This document shows positions 46,915 to 56,841 of a stretch of 64,000 nucleotides of DNA, piece by piece (position 1 is the stretch's first letter; each line of letters opens with the position of its first letter). The notes beneath the pieces were generated by a model that was given only the letters and a program-made list of their open reading frames with translations, was not told the origin of the DNA and ran no database searches. A program made the translations under genes and the position numbers. The stretch covers positions 248,001-312,000 of the forward strand of contig CAWEVI010000005.1 in NCBI GenBank assembly GCA_963812475.1. The letters run 5' to 3'. Origin of the DNA: JAMXLO01 sp963812475 (GTDB lineage: Bacteria; Pseudomonadota; Alphaproteobacteria; Acetobacterales; Acetobacteraceae).

Positions 46915-47835
46915 ATGGCTGATCTACCAAAGCGGGAACTTGGACGGACAGGATTGCAGGTGACGATGCTGGGTTACGGCGCGATGGAATTGCGCGGAGC
47001 TCCACGCGCCCGCGATACCACCGAGGCGCAGGCGGAAACCATCCTTAACGCCGTGCTCGACGCCGGTATCAATTACGTCGATACGTCGATCGATTATGGC
47101 GTGAGCGAGGAACGGATCGGCCGCTACATCTCACACCGACGCTCCGAGTACTATCTGGCGAGCAAATGCGGCTGCCTGGTCGGGGCGTCGGCCGTACGTG
47201 GCCAGCGCAGTCCGCACGTGTTCACACGCGACAACATCCTCGCCGGTGTCGAACAGAGCCTGGTGCGGATGAAGACCGACTACCTCGACGTGGTGCAGTT
47301 CCATATCTCGCCGTCGCAGCAAACCCTGGAGGAGAATGGTGCCCTCGAGGCGGTGATGGAGCTCAGGCAGGCCGGGAAGGTGCGGTTCATCGGCATGTCC
47401 GGCACCCTGCCTCATTTGCAGGACCATATCGCGATGGGAGTGTTCGACGTTTTTCAAATCCCCTATTCGGCGATGGAACGAGAACACGAGACGATCATCG
47501 CCGCTGCCGCCAACGCGGGGGCGGGGATCGTCATCCGCGGCGGCGCCGCGAAGGGTGCACCATCGGAGGGAAAGCAGGCGGGGCTGCAATGGGAGCGATG
47601 GCAGGCGGCGAAGCTTGACGATCTTCTTGGCGACATGACGCCGATGGAGTTCATCCTCCGCTTCACGTTTACCAACCCCGACCTGGATACCACCATCGTC
47701 GGCACGGCAAATCCGGCCCACCTGCGGGCCAACGTCGAAGTTCTGCGGCAGGGGCCGCTGCCGGCGGATCTGTACGCCGAGGCGGAACGCCGCCTCGCTA
47801 GTGCCGGCTCGGCGCCACTGACGGCAATCGGCTGA
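46915..47835 (+). CDS. Aldo/keto reductase
   Basis: NAD(P)H-dependent oxidoreductase with the (beta/alpha)8 fold, 306 aa, complete. The catalytic tetrad is visible: Asp in YVDTSIDYG, Tyr in the same block, Lys in YLASKCG and His in DVVQFHI. TIVGTANPAHLRANVEVL is the cofactor-binding C-terminal block. ATG 46915 has GGAGGAA four bases upstream. It follows the MHS transporter and precedes an SDR gene by 34 bases, so the three may form a small catabolic operon. Substrate unknown. Confidence 0.92.
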   Translation: MADLPKRELGRTGLQVTMLGYGAMELRGAPRARDTTEAQAETILNAVLDAGINYVDTSIDYGVSEERIGRYISHRRSEYYLASKCGCLVGASAVRGQRSPHVFTRDNILAGVEQSLVRMKTDYLDVVQFHISPSQQTLEENGALEAVMELRQAGKVRFIGMSGTLPHLQDHIAMGVFDVFQIPYSAMEREHETIIAAAANAGAGIVIRGGAAKGAPSEGKQAGLQWERWQAAKLDDLLGDMTPMEFILRFTFTNPDLDTTIVGTANPAHLRANVEVLRQGPLPADLYAEAERRLASAGSAPLTAIG

Positions 47836-47869
47836 ACGAACCATCGGCCACGGCTCAGGAGAACGCGTC

Positions 47870-48664
47870 ATGATGCCAGTCGAATTCGATGTCACGGGGA
47901 AAGTCGTCTTCATCACGGGGGCCGGACGCGGCATCGGCAAGGGAATTGCCCAGGTGCTCGCCGAGGCCGGCGCCGACGTGGCCCTCAATGCGCTGACACC
48001 CAACTACGTCACTGGTACAGCGGCGCAGATTGCAGCGGTGTCGGGACGGCGCGTCGTGCCGATCATTGCCGACGTGACAAAACCGGACGAAGTCCAACGC
48101 GCCGTCGATACGGTCCTTGGCACATTCGGGCGCATCGACGTCCTGGTGAATGCGCTGGGCAATTCCATCCGCAAGCCGCTGGTCGCGCTTCCGGGCAAGG
48201 AAGACGGCGGCGCCGGTGTCACCGACGAAGAACTCCGGTTCATCATGGACATCAACCTGACGGAAGCGCTGCTCTGCACACGCGCCGTCGGCCCGCACAT
48301 GCTCGCGCGACGTTCGGGCAAGGTGATCAACGTCGCATCGTGGACCGCCCATCAGGGCGGCCGAGACATGGTCCTGTACACGACCGCGAAGACTGCGCTC
48401 ACCGGATTCACGCGGGCGCAGGCGCTCGAATGGGCGCCCTACGGCGTGCACGTCAACGCCATATCGCCCGGCCTGTTTCCGGATGTGGTGACGTCCGGCG
48501 AAGAGCGTCTCCGGCAGTCCACGCAGCGTGCCGAGCAGACCGTGCCGCTCAGGCGACCCGGGCGGCTTCGCGAAGTCGGACTGCTGGCGCTTTACTTGGC
48601 GTCAGACGCGTCGGATTACATGACCGGGCAGACCATCCCGCTCGATGGCGGTCTTGGTCTGTAG
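47870..48664 (+). CDS. Short-chain dehydrogenase/reductase
   Basis: SDR-family NAD(P)-dependent oxidoreductase, 264 aa. FITGAGRGIGKGIAQVL is the cofactor loop. VNALGNSIRK replaces the usual NNAG. The catalytic Ser is in INVASWTAH and YTTAKTAL carries Tyr and Lys. MTGQTIPLDGGLGL is the normal C-terminus. ATG 47870 (or 47873) has CAGGAGAA upstream. Together with the preceding aldo/keto reductase it suggests step-wise oxidation or reduction of a hydroxy compound. It is convergent with an MFS gene only five bases away. Confidence 0.92.
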   Translation: MMPVEFDVTGKVVFITGAGRGIGKGIAQVLAEAGADVALNALTPNYVTGTAAQIAAVSGRRVVPIIADVTKPDEVQRAVDTVLGTFGRIDVLVNALGNSIRKPLVALPGKEDGGAGVTDEELRFIMDINLTEALLCTRAVGPHMLARRSGKVINVASWTAHQGGRDMVLYTTAKTALTGFTRAQALEWAPYGVHVNAISPGLFPDVVTSGEERLRQSTQRAEQTVPLRRPGRLREVGLLALYLASDASDYMTGQTIPLDGGLGL

Positions 48665-48669
48665 CGCGA

Positions 48670-50058
48670 TCACACGGCGATCTGGTCGAGATCCTTGCGG
48701 GCGTGCTCCGGACTATAGAACCAGATGATCGCCGCCATGATCAGCAGAATCACCGGGATAAGCAGGAACGCCGCGACAAAGGACCCCGTCGTCTCGCGCA
48801 GATAAACCGCGACGAACGGCCATAGCACGGCCCCGACCAGGAATGCGACGGCCCAGGAGAAGCCGTTGCCGACGCCGCGGATACGGGTCGGGTACATCTC
48901 CGCGGTGTATGTCGTCACCGGACCCCACACGCCGATAAAACCCCACGCCCACGCCATGCCGAGGAGCCACAGGGCCAACGTGTTCGCGGTGAAGATCCAG
49001 ATCGTCATGAAGATCGCGGCTTCCAGCAGCAGGATCGCGAAGCCAGGGCGCCGGCCGAAGCGGTCGATCATCCAGCCACCGACCCAGAAGCCGGTCGTGG
49101 CGAACAAGGCCCAGCAGATGTAGAAGCTGCCGTACTGTGCCGTTGACCATCCGTGCTGCTGCGACAGGAACAGCGGCATCCACATGCCGACCGTGCTGTA
49201 CGATACCAGTGCGAGGCTGGCGACCAGGGTCGCCATGACCGTATTGCGCATGACGTCGGGCAGGAACAACTGCCGCCAGCCGGGCTTCTTCGTCTTGGCA
49301 ATCCAGTTCCGATCATCTTCCGTCAGCGCGAGGTCAGCAGCCACACGCTCCGCGATGCGGTGCTTGCGGTCCTGCATGCGCACCCAGTACGGCAATTCCG
49401 GGCACAACAGCCGCACATAGACCGCCAGAAGCGCGACGACCGCGGGCATGACGAAAGCCGCCCGCCATCCCCACACCGTCACCACGAACGTCGCGATCGT
49501 TCCGGCCAGCGCGGCGCCGACGCCCCAGGCCGAGCGATCGAAGCTGAGGACGAGGCCACGCAGCCGTGCCGGCCAGGTCTCCGCCACCAGCATCGAGCCG
49601 ACCGCCCATTCCCCGTTCAGTGCGAAGCGCACGATGCTGTAGGCTGCAACGAAGGCGACCCATGTTGGCGACAGCGCGACCAGCGGCATCGCCAACGAAT
49701 ACACCGCAATGTTGAGCGCCAGGATATTGCGTCGGCCAAACCTGTCGGCAAGCCACGGCCAAAGGTAGAAGCCGACGATGCTGACCAGCGACGCGATCTG
49801 GACCCCGCTGCGGTAGGTGCCGAGATTGATCGCGAACTCGGCCATGAGCATCGGTGCGACCAGCGCCAGGATTGCGCCGTCCATGCCGTCGAAGCCCCAG
49901 CCAAGTCCGTTGGCCCAGGCGATGTGCCAATGCGTCGCGGTGATCCGGCTCGTATCGGCGACATTGCGATAAAGCCGCGAGCCCAGATACCGTGCCTCGA
50001 GCGGACCGGCGAGCGCATCCGCGTCCACATTCAACGTCGCAACCAGGACATCAGCCAT
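48670..50058 (-). CDS. MFS transporter, aromatic acid/sugar:H+ symporter type
   Basis: A 12-span permease, 462 aa. NGLGWGFDGMDGAILALVAPML in helix 1 matches the AAHS (aromatic acid) type with its conserved DGxD-like pattern. WLADRFGRRNILALN is the loop 2-3 motif, repeated in the second half as MIDRFGRRPGFAI. ATG 50058 with AGAGGAGAT ten bases upstream is chosen; the open frame extends upstream without homology. It is isolated between a convergent SDR gene and a sugar importer. Substrate not resolved. Confidence 0.9.
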   Translation of the reverse strand: MADVLVATLNVDADALAGPLEARYLGSRLYRNVADTSRITATHWHIAWANGLGWGFDGMDGAILALVAPMLMAEFAINLGTYRSGVQIASLVSIVGFYLWPWLADRFGRRNILALNIAVYSLAMPLVALSPTWVAFVAAYSIVRFALNGEWAVGSMLVAETWPARLRGLVLSFDRSAWGVGAALAGTIATFVVTVWGWRAAFVMPAVVALLAVYVRLLCPELPYWVRMQDRKHRIAERVAADLALTEDDRNWIAKTKKPGWRQLFLPDVMRNTVMATLVASLALVSYSTVGMWMPLFLSQQHGWSTAQYGSFYICWALFATTGFWVGGWMIDRFGRRPGFAILLLEAAIFMTIWIFTANTLALWLLGMAWAWGFIGVWGPVTTYTAEMYPTRIRGVGNGFSWAVAFLVGAVLWPFVAVYLRETTGSFVAAFLLIPVILLIMAAIIWFYSPEHARKDLDQIAV

Positions 50059-50292
50059 CGTCGCGATCTCCTCTTTCTGGGCCTGGCACCGTGACGCATC
50101 ACGCTGCCGATGAGCATGGCTCGTAGAGATCCGTCGTCGAGGCATCGAAGGCGTCGCATGCCCCGATGTCCGCACCCTAGCAGCCGGCAGGAGCCGCGGA
50201 AACGTTTATTGTTCTGGCTCCGCCGCACCGGCAGCGACGTTGCAACGGGATGACGCTGCGACCGTGCGTGAGCGCGTCGGCGCCGGGATTCG

Positions 50293-51324
50293 CTACCCCT
50301 CCCGCGCCGTCCGCATCCGCTGTGCGTAAACGTTGATCACCAGCGCCACAAGCAGGATCAAGCCGCGGATCAGAATCTTCAGGAAGCTGTCGATGTTGAT
50401 GTGGTCGAGCCCGTTGTTCAGCACGCCCAACACGAACAGCCCGATGATCGTGTTGCCAATTCCGCCCTGGCCGCCGAACAGGCTTGTGCCGCCCACAACC
50501 ACCGCGGAGATGCTGTCGAGCAGGTAGGTATCGAACTCGTTCTGCTGCGCGCTGCCGAAATACGCCACGCCGAGCATGCCCGCGACGCCCGAGCACACCG
50601 CCGAGATGATCATCACCGCCGAAAGGATCGCCCGGACATTGACGCCGGAATATTCCGCCGCCTCGCGGTTGCCTCCGGTCATGTACACGTAGCGGCCGAA
50701 CCGCGTGTAGGTGAGCGCGACATGGCCCACCAGCAGGAACAGCGCGGCGACGATCACGATCCACGGGACCGGCCCGAGCGAGCGCGAACCCAGCGTGCCG
50801 ATCAACGGCGGCACCGCGTAGGCGATCTGTCCGCGCACCAGCAGCGCGCAGATGCCAGCCGCGATCTGCAGCATCGCGAGCGTCATGATGAAGCTCGGGA
50901 TGCCGATCCGCGTGAGCCCGAAGGCGTTCACCGTTCCCAGTGCGAAGCATGACGCGAGTGCGATCAGTATCGCGGCCCAGCCCGGCAACGGGACATTGGC
51001 GATCGTCACACTGGCATCCTGCGCGGTGAAGTATGCCACGACGATGCCCGTTGCGTTGGCGACGCTCGCAACCGACAGATCGATCTCGGCACACAGGATC
51101 ACGAACGTGAGCCCCACCGCGATGATCCCGGTCACCGAGATCTGTGTCAGGATGTTCTCAAGGTTACCGAGTGTCGCGAAGGAATCGCTCGCCGCCCAGA
51201 AAAACACCACCAGCACGAGCAGCGTCGCGAAGGGTGCAATATTGCGCAATCGACCGTGCAGCCACTCCGTCACGCCCGCGCGCTGAGCTGAGGCCACACG
51301 GGCAGTCTCCGGGGCATCGCTCAT
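50293..51324 (-). CDS. Sugar ABC transporter permease, RbsC-like
   Basis: Inner-membrane permease of a ribose/autoinducer-type (CUT2) importer, 343 aa. About ten hydrophobic segments are seen. GRYVYMTGGNREAAEYSGVNV, near residue 215, is the conserved loop of RbsC-like permeases, and VVVGGTSLFGGQGGIGNTIIG follows in a late membrane hairpin. ATG 51324 overlaps the ATPase stop (ATGA). It is the third gene of a binding protein-ATPase-permease operon, complete with one permease as is usual for this class. Confidence 0.94.
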   Translation of the reverse strand: MSDAPETARVASAQRAGVTEWLHGRLRNIAPFATLLVLVVFFWAASDSFATLGNLENILTQISVTGIIAVGLTFVILCAEIDLSVASVANATGIVVAYFTAQDASVTIANVPLPGWAAILIALASCFALGTVNAFGLTRIGIPSFIMTLAMLQIAAGICALLVRGQIAYAVPPLIGTLGSRSLGPVPWIVIVAALFLLVGHVALTYTRFGRYVYMTGGNREAAEYSGVNVRAILSAVMIISAVCSGVAGMLGVAYFGSAQQNEFDTYLLDSISAVVVGGTSLFGGQGGIGNTIIGLFVLGVLNNGLDHINIDSFLKILIRGLILLVALVINVYAQRMRTAREG

Positions 51325-52814
51325 GCAGCTTCCAGCAACCGGTCCTTGCTAACCGGCTCATCGGCGAATTCCCGGACCACGCTTCCCTTCTTCATCACCA
51401 GGATGCGGTCGGCGAGCGAGAGCACCGTTTCCGGTTCGGTCGAGACCACCACAATGCCGATGTCCTGCTCACGCAGCCCGCGCACAATCTGCACCACGTC
51501 ATCCTTCGCGCCCACGTCCATTCCGCGCGTGGGTTCGCTCAGCACCAGCACGCGCGGAAGATGCGTGAGCCACTTCGCCAATGCCACCTTCTGCTGATTG
51601 CCGCCGGACAGGGTAGCCAGCAAGCGGTCGACACTCGGCGGGCGGATTCGCAGCCGTTGAACATGACGTTCGGCGATGCCGCGCTCCACGCTCGGTCGCA
51701 GCCAAAGGCGATGGATGCGATCCAGGATGGCGATCGTCACGCTCTTGAACACCGGTTCGGCCACGAACAGCATCATGCGTCGGCTTTCCGGCAGGAAGGC
51801 CATCCCCGCGCGCCGCGCACGGGTTGTGCTCGATAGACGCATCGTTCGGTCATCGAGGGTGATTCGTCCCCGCTCCGCCGGCAGCCGGCCGAACAGCGTG
51901 CGCGCGAGTTCGAGGTTCCCCGAACCGAGGAACCCGTAGATCCCAAGGACCTCGCCTGCGCGCACGCGCAGCGACACGTCGCGATACGCACCCGTGCGGC
52001 TCAGCGCGTCCACTTCCAGTACAACCTTCGCATCCGGCCGGCTGTGAAGCGGAATTTCGGACAGGTAGCTGTCCTCCAGCCCCTCGTGTCCTGCGCCGAT
52101 CATGCGGTCGATCACCCAGCGCTTGTCCACCGCGCCGCATGGTCCGGTCGCGACCGCCTGACCGTTGCGGAACACCGTGACGCGGTTGCAGATCGCCAGC
52201 ACGTCGTCGAGGAAATGCGAGATGAACACGATGCTGCGCCCCACGTCGCGCAGACGTCGCAACAACGCGAACAGCCGTTCGACCTCGGGCGGGGAGAGCG
52301 CCGATGTCGGCTCGTCCAGGATGATGATGCGCGCGCCGGAGAACAGCACGCGCGCCAACTCGACAAGCTGCTGCAGTCCGAGCGGCAACGCGCCCATCCG
52401 CGTGCGCGGGTCGACGTCGATGCCGAGGCGTTGCAGATGCTCGCCCGCACCGCGGCGCATCGCCCGCCAGTCGATCAAGCCGAACCGATTGACCGGCTGC
52501 GCTCCCAGGTGAACGTTTTCGGCCACAGACAAGTCGCGCACGGGTGATAGCTCCTGATGCACCATGCCGATCCCGGCGGCCCGCGCATCCCGCGGCGAGC
52601 CAAAGCGGACCCGTTGTCCGTCGAGTTGCATCTCGCCCTGATAGTCCGGGTACACGCCGGCGATGATCTTCATGAGCGTCGATTTGCCCGCGCCGTTCTC
52701 GCCGACCAGCCCGTGGATCTCGCCAGGCGACAGCACGAAATCCACGTCCCGCAGCGCCGCGACGCCACCAAATGCCTTGGTGATTCCGGAAAGTTCCAGC
52801 AGGGGCGGCGTCAC
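51321..52814 (-). CDS. Sugar ABC transporter ATP-binding protein, RbsA-like (two NBDs)
   Basis: A fused double ATPase of 497 aa that powers CUT2 sugar uptake. The first NBD has Walker A GENGAGKSTLMKI, a degenerate signature LPLGLQQLVELA and Walker B IIILDEPTSAL. The second has a degenerate Walker A (GFLGSGNLELART), which is usual in RbsA, a clear signature LSGGNQQKVALAKWL and LVLSEPTRGMD. ATG 52814 follows the binding-protein gene by seven bases, and its stop overlaps the permease start. The substrate is probably a monosaccharide or sugar alcohol, unresolved. Confidence 0.95.
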   Translation of the reverse strand: MTPPLLELSGITKAFGGVAALRDVDFVLSPGEIHGLVGENGAGKSTLMKIIAGVYPDYQGEMQLDGQRVRFGSPRDARAAGIGMVHQELSPVRDLSVAENVHLGAQPVNRFGLIDWRAMRRGAGEHLQRLGIDVDPRTRMGALPLGLQQLVELARVLFSGARIIILDEPTSALSPPEVERLFALLRRLRDVGRSIVFISHFLDDVLAICNRVTVFRNGQAVATGPCGAVDKRWVIDRMIGAGHEGLEDSYLSEIPLHSRPDAKVVLEVDALSRTGAYRDVSLRVRAGEVLGIYGFLGSGNLELARTLFGRLPAERGRITLDDRTMRLSSTTRARRAGMAFLPESRRMMLFVAEPVFKSVTIAILDRIHRLWLRPSVERGIAERHVQRLRIRPPSVDRLLATLSGGNQQKVALAKWLTHLPRVLVLSEPTRGMDVGAKDDVVQIVRGLREQDIGIVVVSTEPETVLSLADRILVMKKGSVVREFADEPVSKDRLLEAA

Positions 52815-52821
52815 GAGCGGA

Positions 52822-53832
52822 TCAGATCAGGAAGTGCGTCTCCATCCACATCATCCCGGGCGCGTTCGCCTTGGTGACGACCGCGCCGTCGGTGACGATG
52901 TTCTTCGGAATGCCGCCCGTCCCGGTCTTTTCCCCGGCGACAACCGCTGCGACGCCGGCAACGATGGCGCCCCCGTGAATGCGGCAGGACGGATTGCGCA
53001 CCGTGGCGTGCATCCGTCCATCAGTCACCGCGGCAAGCGCCGGCGGCATGGCATCGCACCCACCAATCAGGATCTCGGTTCGGTTATGCGTCTTCATCAC
53101 GTTGTAGGCGGCGAGCGCCATATCGTCGTTGTGGAAATAGGCGGCACTGATCTTGGGGTATTTGGTCAGCAGCGTCTCCCAGATTCGCGCCACCTTCGTC
53201 ACGTCCCAGTCCGCGGGCTGGCTGTCCAGGACCTGGATCTTCGGATATTTCTTCACCACGGATTCAAATCCGCGCGCGCGGCCCTGCGCCCCGGTGTGCC
53301 CGAGGGCGCCCTGCGTCATGATCATCGTCCCCTCGCCGTTGATCGCATCGACCAGCGATTGGGTGACGGACGCGCCCATGAACTCGTTGTCGGGCGCCAG
53401 AAAGCTGTGAACGTTGATCGAATCGAGCGGTGCGATCAGCGTGTCCATGTCGATGACCGGTGTGCCGCTGTCGATCATCTTGTTCACCGGCGCGGTCAGC
53501 GTGCCGATGCCGAAGGCCTGGATCGCGACGAAATCCCATTTCTGGGAGGCCATGTTGTCGATCGCGGCGCGCTGCTTCTGCGCGGCCAGTTCGCCGTCGA
53601 ACCAGGTCACGTCCACGTTGAACAGCTTGCCCCAATATTCCGCCGCCTGCTTGCCCTGCGCGCACCACGTCGCCTGAAGCCCTGCATTGGAGAACGCCGC
53701 CTTCAGCGGCTTGTCGGACCGGCCCGCCAGCTTGCCCATCTCCTGCGCCAGCGCGGGGTTGATGCCGAACGCCGCCAACGCCGCGGCGACCCCGGTCAGC
53801 GAGCCCTGCAGGAATCGCCTGCGCTTGGTCAT
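52822..53832 (-). CDS. Sugar-binding periplasmic protein, RbsB-like
   Basis: Periplasmic solute-binding protein of the type 1 (ribose/galactose) fold, 336 aa. The N-terminus TKRRRFLQGSLTGVAAALAAF...ALAQ has Tat-like features (RRRFLQG), unusual for sugar binders but seen in this group. MTQGALGHTGAQGRARGFESV and AAYFHNDDMALAAYNVMK are the hinge and ligand-side segments. It is first in the operon with the ATPase and permease; the ATG at 53832 has a GAGAGGGA a few bases upstream. The ligand is unknown. Confidence 0.92.
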   Translation of the reverse strand: MTKRRRFLQGSLTGVAAALAAFGINPALAQEMGKLAGRSDKPLKAAFSNAGLQATWCAQGKQAAEYWGKLFNVDVTWFDGELAAQKQRAAIDNMASQKWDFVAIQAFGIGTLTAPVNKMIDSGTPVIDMDTLIAPLDSINVHSFLAPDNEFMGASVTQSLVDAINGEGTMIMTQGALGHTGAQGRARGFESVVKKYPKIQVLDSQPADWDVTKVARIWETLLTKYPKISAAYFHNDDMALAAYNVMKTHNRTEILIGGCDAMPPALAAVTDGRMHATVRNPSCRIHGGAIVAGVAAVVAGEKTGTGGIPKNIVTDGAVVTKANAPGMMWMETHFLI

Positions 53833-53962
53833 GGCCGTCCCTCTCGTTTATGGATTGGAGGAAGCTTAGTACGGCGGTGCGCCGCGAGGCAACCGCTGTG
53901 GGACGCGGCGCGAGACGCTCTGGCCACGCCATGATGGCCGGGCGTGGCGGCTGGAAAAAGTG

Positions 53963-54071
53963 CTCTCCCCATCCCTTAGCGAAAGGGGTTGGGGGAGGGG
54001 AACGCGCTCCGAACGCAGACTTGGTAGTGATCCGGCCCCTCCCCAAACCCCTCCTGCAAGGGAGGGGGAGA
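53963..54071. repeat. Long imperfect inverted repeat upstream of secD
   Basis: The arm CTCTCCCCATCCCTTAGCGA to GGGGGAGGGG (53963-54000) is complementary, with mismatches, to the arm CCCCTCCCCAAACCCCTCCT to GGGAGGGGGAGAA (54036-54071). The loop is about 35 bases. It resembles the C/G-run intergenic palindromes dispersed in some alphaproteobacterial genomes. It lies between the divergent sugar importer and secD. The flanking 200 bases on either side hold no gene. Confidence 0.65.
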
Positions 54072-54294
54072 ATTGAACCTGGGCCTGTGCTTATGCTGAT
54101 GCGTATGGGCGTGACCCGGCCATCGCTCGTCGGGGACACGCCGTCGGCCCTCCTACGGCGATAGCCGATACGCCCCTCGCCACGCCGTTTTCCCGGCACC
54201 CCGCGCGGCGCGCACATCGCGTGCTTCCTCTGGACCTCGCTCCGGCGCTGGCGCATAGGGGCGGCAACGCCAAAGGAAGCCGCGTCCTCCCCCG

Positions 54295-55872
54295 ATGATG
54301 TATTTCACGCCCCTGAAGACCGCCGTCATCCTCGGCCTCTGCCTGCTCGGCACGATCCTCTGCATCCCTAACCTCTTTCCGGCGCCCGCCGCCTGGATGC
54401 CATGGCGGACCGTGCACCTTGGGCTTGACCTGCGCGGCGGCTCCTACCTCCTGCTCGAGATCGACATGAAGGCGGTGATCAAGGAGCGGCTCAACAATGT
54501 TGTGGACGCGGTGCGCCAGGCGCTCCGGCCCGGCGGCATCTTCTACCAGACGCTGGAGGCGCAGCCCGACCAGAACCGCATGCTGCTGAAGCTGCGCGAC
54601 GCCGGCAAGACCGAGGCAGCGATCGCGGCGATCCGGCCACTGATCGTCCCCGAAGGCCCCACCGGCACGCCGGAATTCGACCTAGCCTCGACCCCGGACG
54701 GCACGATCACGCTGACGCTTTCGCCCGTTGCGCTGCACGCGCGGGCGCTGGGTGCGGTGCAGCAATCGATTGAGATCGTCCGCCGCCGCATCGACGAGAC
54801 CGGCGTGGTCGACCCCCAGATCACCCAGCAGGGCGACAGCCGCATCGTCGTGCAGCTGCCTGGCATCAGCGATCCCAACCGCATCAAGGAACTGCTCGGC
54901 CAGACCGCGCACATGACGTTCCAGCTGGTCGACGAGACCGCCAATCCGGCCGCCGGTGCGACGCCGCCACCGGGCGTTGATTTCCTGCCGATGCAGGACA
55001 ACCCAAGCCAGAAGGTCGCCGTGCGCCGCCGCATCGACGTGGACGGCGCGGATCTGACCGACGCCAAGGCGGGCAACAACTCGCAGACCGGCGAATGGGT
55101 GGTCAACTTCACGTTCAATACCGTCGGTGCGCGGCGCTTTGCCGACGTGACGCGGGCCAACGTCAACCACCGCTTCGCCATCGTGCTGGACGGCAAGGCG
55201 ATCAGCGCGCCGGTCATCCGCGAGCCGATCACCGGCGGGCGCGGTCAGATCAGCGGCAGCTTCACCGCCGCTTCGGCCAATGACCTCGCGGTGCTGCTGC
55301 GGGCTGGCGCGCTGCCGGCGCCGCTGACGGTGGTGGAGGAGCGCAGCGTCGGCCCGGAACTGGGGGCCGATTCGATCCGGGCGGGGGCGATCTCGCTCGC
55401 GGTCGGCTTCGTGCTGGTGATCGTCTTCATGGCGGTCTTCTATGGCCTTTTCGGCTGGTTCGCGAATGTTTGCCTGGTGGTGAACCTGGTGCTGATGCTC
55501 GGTGTAATGTCGCTGCTCCAGGCCACTCTGACCCTGCCCGGCATGGCGGGCATCCTGCTGACGCTCGGTATGGCGGTGGACGCGAACATCCTCATCAACG
55601 AGCGGATCCGCGAGGAACAGCGCCTCGGCCGACCGCCACTGTCGGCATTAGAGCATGGATTTACAAGAGCTTACAGTACGATCTTCGACTCCAATGCGAC
55701 TGCATTCCTGGCGCACGTCATGCTGTTCATCTTTGGCTCCGGGCCCGTGCGGGGATTCGCAGTGACGATCACGGTCGGCATCGCCACATCGCTCTTCACC
55801 GCCTGGATGCTGACGCGCCTCTTGGTCTCACGGTGGTATATCGCCACGCGCCCACAGCTTCTTCCGGTTTGA
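54295..55872 (+). CDS. secD: Protein translocase subunit SecD
   Basis: Inner-membrane component that pulls exported proteins through SecYEG using the proton gradient, 525 aa. An N-terminal membrane span (VILGLCLLGTILCI) is followed by the P1 start LGLDLRGGSYLLLEID, a large periplasmic region with TGVVDPQITQQGDSRIVVQLPG, and FTAASANDLAVLLRAGALPAPL. Five C-terminal spans follow, with GMAVDANILINERIREE, a conserved RND block. ATG 54295 is used. yajC, which usually precedes secD, is not seen. secF follows after six bases. Confidence 0.96.
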   Translation: MMYFTPLKTAVILGLCLLGTILCIPNLFPAPAAWMPWRTVHLGLDLRGGSYLLLEIDMKAVIKERLNNVVDAVRQALRPGGIFYQTLEAQPDQNRMLLKLRDAGKTEAAIAAIRPLIVPEGPTGTPEFDLASTPDGTITLTLSPVALHARALGAVQQSIEIVRRRIDETGVVDPQITQQGDSRIVVQLPGISDPNRIKELLGQTAHMTFQLVDETANPAAGATPPPGVDFLPMQDNPSQKVAVRRRIDVDGADLTDAKAGNNSQTGEWVVNFTFNTVGARRFADVTRANVNHRFAIVLDGKAISAPVIREPITGGRGQISGSFTAASANDLAVLLRAGALPAPLTVVEERSVGPELGADSIRAGAISLAVGFVLVIVFMAVFYGLFGWFANVCLVVNLVLMLGVMSLLQATLTLPGMAGILLTLGMAVDANILINERIREEQRLGRPPLSALEHGFTRAYSTIFDSNATAFLAHVMLFIFGSGPVRGFAVTITVGIATSLFTAWMLTRLLVSRWYIATRPQLLPV

Positions 55873-55878
55873 TCATCC

Positions 55879-56841
55879 ATGTTCATCCGTCCGCGCTTCC
55901 GCCTGGTTCCCGACAACACCAAGATCGCGTTCATGCGCGGCCGGTTCATGGGCCTCGTGGTCTCGGCGGTCCTTTCGACGGCATCGGTGGCGCTGTTCTT
56001 CTACCCGGGCCTCAACCTCGGCATCGACTTCTCCGGGGGGATCGTGATGGAGGTGCGGACGCCGGGGCCGGCCGACTTCACCCAGATCCGCTCGGCGCTG
56101 GCCGCCGAGCACATCCCCGACCAGGGCGTGCAGCAGTTCGGCGACCCATCCGAGGTTTTGATCCGGCTCGGCGCCCAGCCTTCCGAGGCGGCGGTGCAGC
56201 AGGCGGTCACCCGGGTGCGCGAGGCGCTGGAGAAGGCCGTGCCGGGGATCAAGGTGCTGCGCACCGATGCGGTGGGAGCGTCGGTCTCCGCCGAACTGTT
56301 CCGCAACGGACTGCTCGCCCTTGGCATCAGCCTGATCATGATCATGGCCTACATCTGGTTCCGCTTCGAGTGGCAGTTCGCGGTCGGCGCCGTGGTGACG
56401 CTGATCCTGGACATCACCAAGGCCATCGGTTTCCTCGCCCTCACGCGGATCGAGTTCGATCTGGTGATGGTCGCGGCCATTCTGACCGTGCTCGGCTACT
56501 CCACCAACGACAAGGTCGTGGTATATGACCGCGTCCGGGAAAATCTCCGCAAATACAAGACCTTGCCGCTGCGCGACCTCATCGACCTGTCGATCAACGA
56601 GACGCTGAACCGAACGCTCGGCACTTCGATGACCGTGTTCCTGGCAAGTCTGCCGCTGGCGCTGTTCGGCGGCCAGTCGATCTCGGGCTTCGCCTGGGTG
56701 ATGCTGTTCGGCATCGTCGTCGGCACTTCATCGTCAATCTTCATTGCGGCACCCATCCTGTTATTCCTGGGAGAAAACCGGCTGCGACGGGAAGCCGCTC
56801 CGGTGACCGCGCCCAAGGCCAGGACGGCATCCACGTCGTGA
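55879..56841 (+). CDS. secF: Protein translocase subunit SecF
   Basis: Partner of SecD, 320 aa. LNLGIDFSGGIVMEVRTPG (near residue 50) is the SecF signature after the first membrane span. VGASVSAELFRNGLLALGISL leads into the second span. GYSTNDKVVVYDRVREN and LNRTLGTSMTVFLASLPLALFGG are family blocks in the membrane half. The ATG lies six bases after the secD stop. The final codons overlap the GTG start of the Bug receptor gene by four bases. Confidence 0.96.
   Translation: MFIRPRFRLVPDNTKIAFMRGRFMGLVVSAVLSTASVALFFYPGLNLGIDFSGGIVMEVRTPGPADFTQIRSALAAEHIPDQGVQQFGDPSEVLIRLGAQPSEAAVQQAVTRVREALEKAVPGIKVLRTDAVGASVSAELFRNGLLALGISLIMIMAYIWFRFEWQFAVGAVVTLILDITKAIGFLALTRIEFDLVMVAAILTVLGYSTNDKVVVYDRVRENLRKYKTLPLRDLIDLSINETLNRTLGTSMTVFLASLPLALFGGQSISGFAWVMLFGIVVGTSSSIFIAAPILLFLGENRLRREAAPVTAPKARTASTS

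Noticed and set aside
53833..54294. A yajC gene ahead of secD
   Set aside because: No small single-span protein frame with YajC features is present; the gap holds an inverted repeat.
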